Positions 59,107 through 64,000 of a DNA stretch of 64,000 nucleotides are shown in pieces (the first letter of the stretch is position 1; every line of letters starts with the position of its first letter). The notes beneath the pieces are model-generated. The model was not told the origin of the DNA. It ran no database searches and saw only the letters and a program-made list of their open reading frames with translations. The stretch is from Halorarum salinum (GTDB lineage Archaea; Halobacteriota; Halobacteria; Halobacteriales; Haloferacaceae), in contig NZ_CP058579.1 in assembly GCF_013402875.1 (NCBI RefSeq), forward strand, positions 1,302,001 through 1,366,000. The letters run 5' to 3'. The position numbers and the translations under genes are program-made.

Positions 59107-62100
59107 TCATTGGACCGCCCCGCCGTCACGGACGTCGTAGTCCTTCTGCCTCCCGAAGCCCTCGCGGTCCTGCGGGAAGTCGATCTCGGCGTCCATGTTG
59201 AGTTCCTCCAGGAGTTCCTGGGTCGCCGGTTGCACCTTGACCAGCGCCGCCTTCGTCTCCTGCATCTGCGTCTCGACGTCGTAGCCCCGCGAGGTGATGC
59301 TGTTGACGCTGTCGCCGATGGCGAACGGCGCGTGGCCGTCGGGGTACTGGTCCTCCAGGCTCTTCCCCTGGAAGACGCCGCCCCAGTGGAACGGGAGGAA
59401 GACCTCCCGGTCGTTGGGACGGTCCGTCACCCGCGCCTTCACGAGCACCGACCCGCGGTCGGTGGTGGAGACGACGACGAGGTCGCCCCCGTCGACGCCG
59501 AGATCATCGGCCATGTTCGGGTGGATCTCGGCGTACATGTGCGGCTGCAGGTCCGCGAGGAACACGTTCGAACGCGACTCCGAGCCGCCGCCCTGGTGTT
59601 CGACCTGCCGGCCCGTGGTCATGATGACGTCCATGCCCTGGTCGGCCGCGGCCGCGGTCGCCTGCTCCTGCTCCGCCGCGTTGTTCTGGTCGAGCCGGTA
59701 GAAGTTCTGCTGCTGGCCGTTGGCCGGCCACTGTTCGACGAGGTCGGGCCGCGGGCTCTCGATCGGCTCGCGGTGCACCGGCACCTTGTCCAGGAAGCTC
59801 CACACGACCGCGCGGGCCCGCCCGCGTCCCGTGGGCGGGTCCGGCTGCGGGAAGTCGTACTGCTCCCACTCGCTCAGGGGCATGCCGAGGTCCTCCTCGG
59901 TCTTGATCCCCTGCTCGACCAGGTCGCGCGCGGCGTCGTACACCGACCTGTTCGGGTCGAGCGCGTACTCGAACGGCAGCGGGAGCGCGTCCGAGTTGCT
60001 CGGGTCCGGCGGCATCGTCGTCTTCCAGCCCGGGTACTCCGGGATGCCGCGGATCTCCCCGTCGGCCCAGTCGGGTTCGTAGGGGTCACGGAGCAGGTTC
60101 AGCCCCTCCTGGCCCTGTTGGTTCACCGTCTCCCGTAACGGGTACTCCTCCGAGGACATGCTGCTCCACTCCTCGGGGGTGGGCGCCTGGACGCCCCACC
60201 TGGTCCGGAAGTCCTGGCCGCCGTCGTTCGGATCCAGGTCGTCGTTCCAGATGATCGGCGTCCCCGGGTGGCCCTCGCCCCAGCACGGCCACGGGAGCAT
60301 CCAGTAGTCGCCCGAGACAGGTAGCCCGGGCGCGTCGGCCCGGGTGGTCTCGGTGGAGAACGCCCAGTCGTACTCCAGGTGCTGCTGGAGGCGCTCGGGG
60401 TCCTGCCGGTAGCCGATGGTCATCGTCCCGAGGTTGATCTCGCGCAGGCAGTCCTCGTACGTCGAGCGCCCGCTGTAGAGGTCGGGGCCGGTGCCCCAGT
60501 CGAAGTGCTCGCCGAAGCCGAGCCGGTCCGCCAGCTCCTGCATGATCTGCATGTCCGGCTTCGTGTTGTGGCTCGGCGGCCGGACCGGTTCGGACCACTG
60601 CACCGCCCGGTGCGAGTTCGTGACCGAGCGGTAGTGCTCGTACTGGCTCGCGCAGGGCAGGAGGATGACCCCGTCGTCGCGGTCCGCGAGGACGCTGGCG
60701 AGCGACGGGAACAGGTCCACGACGACCAGCAGGTCGAGTTGCTCCATCGCCTGCTTCATCCGGCGCATCTCGCTGATCGAGTTCGTCGAGTGTCCCCAGA
60801 AGAACGCGATCTTGACCTCGTCGGGCTGGTAGAGCGGCGTCTCCTGGAGCCGGTCCTCCTGGGAGAGCGCCGCCTCGAACCAGCGGGCGACGGTGAGCCC
60901 GTTCTGGAACATCATCGACCGCTCGCTCGGGAACGAGTCGTCGACCGAGTCCGCGTCCGACTGGCGGAGGTAGAGGTCCTCCGGCATCAGCTCGAACCGG
61001 TCGTACAGGTCCTCGAAGCTCGTCGAGCCGCTCGTGTACGGGCTCGTGTCCCAGACGTCTGCCCACCACGAGTAGCCGCCCGGATCGAGCCCGTAGTAGC
61101 CCGGCAGGATGTGGCTCGCCACGCCGAGGTCGGTCGCGCCTTGGACGTTCGAGTGCCCGCGCATCACCTGGAGGCCGCCGCCGGAACGGGCGGCGCTCCC
61201 CGACGCGAGCGAGGTCAGCGCGTACGAGCGGATGTTCTGGGTGCCGTTGTTGTGCTGGGTGCCGCCCATCGCCCACTCGATCTGGACGTTGGGCTTGTTC
61301 TCGATGATGAGGTCGCCGAGCGCCTCCAGGTCGGACCTGCTGATCCAGGTGATGTCCGCGACGGTGTCGAGGTCGTAGCGGTCGAGTTCGGCCTCGGCGT
61401 CGGGCCAGCCCATGACCCGCTCGCTCAGCATGTTCTGCCCGGAGTCGTCGCTGCCGTCGATCGCGAGTTCGCCCCGGTCGCGCAGGTACCGGACGAGCCC
61501 CATCATCAGGGCGACGTCGGTTCCGGGTCGCAGCCGGAAGAAGTGGTCCGCGTGCGCCGACGTCTTCGTGTACCGCGGGTCGACGGAGACGATGGTGCCG
61601 CCCCGCTTCTGTCCCTCCAGGATGTGCTGCATCGCGATCGGGTGGGCCTCCGCGGGGTTCTGCCCGATGATGATGAGGAGATCCTCGTTGCGGTAGTCGT
61701 TCATCGAGTTCGTCATCGCCCCGTAGCCCCACGTGTTCGCGAGGCCCGTCACCGTCGTCGAGTGGCAGATGCGCGCCTGGTGGTCGATGTTGTTCGTCCC
61801 CATGAACGCCGCGAGCTTCCGGATCGCGTAGCACTCCTCGTTCGCGTGGTGGGCGCTCCCGAGGAGCATGACGCTGTCGCGGCTGTGCTCCTCCCACACG
61901 CGCTCGATCTCTGAGGCGATCTCGTCGTACGCCCGATCCCAGGAGATCTTCTGCCACTCGCCGTCCACCTTCTGCATGGGGTGTTTCAGCCGCCGTTCGG
62001 AGTGCTCGCTCCCGTAGATAGCGGCCCCCTTCGAACAGAGCGACCCGTTGTTCACGGGGTGTTCGTGCCAGGGCTCCTGGCCCACGAACGCGTTGCCGGT

Positions 62101-62310
62101 CCGCTCGCCGCGGAACCCGCACCCGACGGCACAGAAGTTGCAGATGGTCTTGGTCAGTTCCCCGTCCGTGTCGGTCCCGTCGGTCTCGTCGTCGGACTGT
62201 GCGAGCGCGTGCCCGGCGCCGCCGCCGCCGAGCGCCACCGCCCCCGCGAGCGCGCTCGCTTTCACGAACGTCCGCCGGTCGAGGTCGAGGGAGACTGGTT
62301 CGGTGCTCAT
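59107..62310 (-). CDS. fdhA: formate dehydrogenase catalytic subunit (molybdopterin)
   Basis: The 1067-residue protein has a Tat signal (DRRTFVKASALAGAVALGG), so the active site faces outward. One [4Fe-4S] cluster is held by Cys57, Cys60, Cys64 and Cys92. Cys182-His183 (ARICHST) is the catalytic pair, with Cys where some bacteria have selenocysteine. Other parts match formate dehydrogenases: GTNNIDHQARICHSTTVTGL and IIGQNPAEAHPIAMQHILEG. It oxidises formate to CO2. Start chosen at 62310, where the signal peptide begins. Confidence 0.93.
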   Translation of the reverse strand: MSTEPVSLDLDRRTFVKASALAGAVALGGGGAGHALAQSDDETDGTDTDGELTKTICNFCAVGCGFRGERTGNAFVGQEPWHEHPVNNGSLCSKGAAIYGSEHSERRLKHPMQKVDGEWQKISWDRAYDEIASEIERVWEEHSRDSVMLLGSAHHANEECYAIRKLAAFMGTNNIDHQARICHSTTVTGLANTWGYGAMTNSMNDYRNEDLLIIIGQNPAEAHPIAMQHILEGQKRGGTIVSVDPRYTKTSAHADHFFRLRPGTDVALMMGLVRYLRDRGELAIDGSDDSGQNMLSERVMGWPDAEAELDRYDLDTVADITWISRSDLEALGDLIIENKPNVQIEWAMGGTQHNNGTQNIRSYALTSLASGSAARSGGGLQVMRGHSNVQGATDLGVASHILPGYYGLDPGGYSWWADVWDTSPYTSGSTSFEDLYDRFELMPEDLYLRQSDADSVDDSFPSERSMMFQNGLTVARWFEAALSQEDRLQETPLYQPDEVKIAFFWGHSTNSISEMRRMKQAMEQLDLLVVVDLFPSLASVLADRDDGVILLPCASQYEHYRSVTNSHRAVQWSEPVRPPSHNTKPDMQIMQELADRLGFGEHFDWGTGPDLYSGRSTYEDCLREINLGTMTIGYRQDPERLQQHLEYDWAFSTETTRADAPGLPVSGDYWMLPWPCWGEGHPGTPIIWNDDLDPNDGGQDFRTRWGVQAPTPEEWSSMSSEEYPLRETVNQQGQEGLNLLRDPYEPDWADGEIRGIPEYPGWKTTMPPDPSNSDALPLPFEYALDPNRSVYDAARDLVEQGIKTEEDLGMPLSEWEQYDFPQPDPPTGRGRARAVVWSFLDKVPVHREPIESPRPDLVEQWPANGQQQNFYRLDQNNAAEQEQATAAAADQGMDVIMTTGRQVEHQGGGSESRSNVFLADLQPHMYAEIHPNMADDLGVDGGDLVVVSTTDRGSVLVKARVTDRPNDREVFLPFHWGGVFQGKSLEDQYPDGHAPFAIGDSVNSITSRGYDVETQMQETKAALVKVQPATQELLEELNMDAEIDFPQDREGFGRQKDYDVRDGGAVQ

Positions 62311-62372
62311 GCGCCCCCGTCGTCCCTCCACGCTGTCGGTTGCATGGTGCTAACTACCCACACGACTAATTG

Positions 62373-62388
62373 TAATACACGTACATTA
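62373..62388. promoter_or_regulatory. imperfect palindrome in the fdhA divergent region
   Basis: TAATACACGTACATTA keeps symmetry at 12 of 16 positions. It lies in the A/T-rich part between fdhA and the HdrA-like gene, close to the expected fdhA promoter, and could be an operator or merely a TATA region. Confidence 0.35.
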
Positions 62389-62565
62389 AGATGGGGGACG
62401 GACTCCCCCCGGATCTGCGCCGTCGGAGGCCGCTGTTTACCGGGTTCCTCCTCGAACGGGACGATTGACGACCGGTTCCGGAGGCGAACGAATCGATCGG
62501 GAAGCTGTTCGATGAAACTCATTTCCCCGCAAGGCATATCACCGTGCTATGAGCTAGCAGTTACG

Positions 62566-64000
62566 ATGAACACCGGGGCGTTCGCCTGCGCGTGTGGCGG
62601 GACGTGCGACGTCGACCTGGAGGCCGTCCGCGAGGGCGTGCGCGACGTCGAGGTGGCCGCGAGTTCGCGGCTCCTCTGTCGGGACGGGCTGGACTCGATG
62701 GCCCACGTGATCGACGAGTACGACCTCGACCAGCTCCTCGTCACGGCCGTCGACGGGGGCTGCAAGGACCGAATCAGGGCGGTCGCCGAGGAGCAGGGGC
62801 TCCACCCCGACGCCACCGCGTTCGTGGACCACCGCGAGGGGGCGGCCTGGGTCCACGACGGACCCGAGGCCACCGACAAGGTCGCGCGGCTGCTCAACGC
62901 CGCGAACGCGGGGCTCCGGGCGGAAGCCGTCTCCCGGACCGTCTCGCGCGACGCGGGCGAGCGCGTGGCGGTGATCGGCGACCCCGAGACCGCGGCGACG
63001 CTCTCGGACACCGCCGACGTGACGCTCGTGGCCGACGGGAGGGACTTCTCCGGCGCGGACGGCCTGGGGGACGTGACCGTCGAGCGCGGCCGCGTGACGG
63101 CCGTCGAGGGGTCGTTCGGCGGGTTCGAACTCACGCTGGCCGCGCGGGTCACCGACGACTGCATCGGTTGCATGGAGTGCGTCCGCGAGGGGCCCGAGGG
63201 GAAGGTGACGGCCCGCCCCGTCGACGTCGACCCCGACGCCCCGGGCGGCGAGTGGGTCGACGTCTGCCCGACCGACGCGATCGACCTCGACGGCGTGACG
63301 CGTCGCCTGAGCGTCGACCAGGTGATCCACCCGGCGGGCGACTCGGGGGCGCGGGGCGGCCGGGTCGGCTACTACACCGGCCCCGTCGACGGCGCGACGA
63401 TCGCGGCCGTCGAGTCGCACCTCGGCGGCGTCGAGAAGCCGGAGTTCCTCGACCTGGAGATGGACGTCTGCGCGGCGGGCGCCTCCAGCCAGGAGGGCTG
63501 TACCGCCTGCACCGACGCCTGCCCGCACGACGCCGTCGACCGTCCGGCGGTCGACCGCGTCGAGTTCGACCCGATCGCCTGCCAGAACTGCGGGGCCTGC
63601 ACGAGCGCCTGTCCGACCGGCGCGACCATGCTGCGGGAACCCTCGAACGAGCGCATCGCCCGCGAGGTGGAGGCGTCGCTGAGAACCGAGGAGTCGGGGG
63701 GCTGGCTCCCCTGGCGGGGGTCCGAGGGGATCGGGACGCCGGTGGTCGCGTTCGTCTGCTCGGAGCGCGCCCGCGAGCGGTTGCGCGAGTACGGGCGCCG
63801 CGCCGCGCGCGGCGAGGACGGCCGGTACCCGCCGGTCCTCCCCGTGTCCGTGAACTGCACCGACACCGTGGGCGAACCCCACGTCGTGCACGCGCTGGCG
63901 GCCGGCGCCGACGGCGTCGCGGTGGTCGGCTGCGGGGACGCGTGCCTCCACTCGGGTCCCGACCCGAAGGCCGCGCTGGTCGAACGGTGCAACCGGGCGA
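62566..64000 (+). CDS. HdrA-like multi-cluster iron-sulfur protein (partial)
   Basis: The frame is open from the ATG at 62566 to the right edge (478 codons, no stop). The N-terminus has C-x-C-x3-C (CACGGTC, Cys8, 10, 14), then a segment like the N-terminal part of heterodisulfide reductase HdrA (LLVTAVDGGCKDR...DHREGAAWVHD) but without the FAD domain. Ferredoxin motifs follow (CIGCMEC; CTACTDACP; CQNCGACTSACP), and near the edge VVGCGDACLHSG, as in MvhD/hydrogenase iron-sulfur subunits. GCATATCAC about 26 bases before the ATG supports a leaderless start. Divergence from fdhA suggests linkage to formate electron flow. Confidence 0.8.
   Translation, partial: MNTGAFACACGGTCDVDLEAVREGVRDVEVAASSRLLCRDGLDSMAHVIDEYDLDQLLVTAVDGGCKDRIRAVAEEQGLHPDATAFVDHREGAAWVHDGPEATDKVARLLNAANAGLRAEAVSRTVSRDAGERVAVIGDPETAATLSDTADVTLVADGRDFSGADGLGDVTVERGRVTAVEGSFGGFELTLAARVTDDCIGCMECVREGPEGKVTARPVDVDPDAPGGEWVDVCPTDAIDLDGVTRRLSVDQVIHPAGDSGARGGRVGYYTGPVDGATIAAVESHLGGVEKPEFLDLEMDVCAAGASSQEGCTACTDACPHDAVDRPAVDRVEFDPIACQNCGACTSACPTGATMLREPSNERIAREVEASLRTEESGGWLPWRGSEGIGTPVVAFVCSERARERLREYGRRAARGEDGRYPPVLPVSVNCTDTVGEPHVVHALAAGADGVAVVGCGDACLHSGPDPKAALVERCNRA

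Noticed and set aside
1-64000. CRISPR array or cas genes
   Set aside because: The only regular repeats are the 20-, 21- and 18-bp tandem arrays, which have no unique spacers, and no cas-like protein is present.

Overview
The window is chromosomal DNA of a halophilic archaeon (class Halobacteria). Evidence: very high GC outside a few low-GC stretches, Asp/Glu-rich acidic proteins, TATA elements about 26 bases before start codons with no leader, Tat-type signal peptides on exported proteins, a haloarchaeal surface-glycoprotein signal peptide, and lineage-specific families such as a MoaD/SAMP-like protein and an LWR-salt protein. The genus cannot be told from the sequence. No rRNA or intact tRNA gene, CRISPR array, recognisable transposase or integrase was found.

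Layout. 1-2356: end of the archaeosine transglycosylase gene (tgtA) followed by arcS. 2332-4555: a 2.2-kb low-GC segment bounded by a perfect 30-bp direct repeat that contains the arcS stop codon, carrying two exported proteins. 4600-6000: a small helical protein and two paralogous PhiH1-repressor-like winged-helix proteins. 6160-12066: a 1578-residue surface glycoprotein with a structured leader, then a membrane-anchored partner. 12200-15900: small membrane proteins, a frameshifted SHOCT protein, 1.3 kb of apparently degenerate DNA, and a VapBC pair with a palindromic operator. 15944-19857: HyuA/HyuB hydantoinase-oxoprolinase pair. 19900-22740: PPC-domain lipoprotein, SDR, JAMM desampylase-like protease, and an Idi-1 homologue that lacks the catalytic Cys.

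23410-27274: DUF5778-like protein and a heme block (siroheme decarboxylase AhbAB fusion, precorrin-2 dehydrogenase, HemA). 27400-32352: conserved haloarchaeal proteins, pterin carbinolamine dehydratase, HAD phosphatase, lipid kinase, PHP phosphoesterase, and an Lrp regulator divergent from carA. 32450-38261: carA, Rieske protein, MoaD fusion, AzlCD exporter. 38524-44601: tungsten AOR, VanZ-like protein, 5'-nucleotidase, RaSEA, a tiny Cys protein. 44638-50043: purine genes purQ, purS, purC with purU and a PanE-like reductase. 50195-55261: two lipoproteins, a GlcD-type oxidase, CofH. 55564-64000: small proteins, then an exported formate dehydrogenase (catalytic, Fe-S, small membrane and cytochrome b subunits), divergent from an HdrA-like iron-sulfur protein that runs off the window.

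How they work together. TgtA, ArcS and RaSEA cover the last steps of archaeosine (G15) tRNA modification. AhbAB, SirC and HemA supply the first and middle steps of siroheme-dependent heme synthesis. PurS, PurQ and PurC belong to purine synthesis, and PurU may supply formate to it. AOR and formate dehydrogenase use molybdopterin, for which a MoaD-like protein is encoded nearby.

The most unusual signals are non-coding: two families of intergenic elements with conserved linkers and stems that differ between copies but still pair (family I at about 22.9, 23.1, 25.0 and 55.4 kb; family II at 33.5 and 38.4 kb), plus the att-like repeat at the arcS end.
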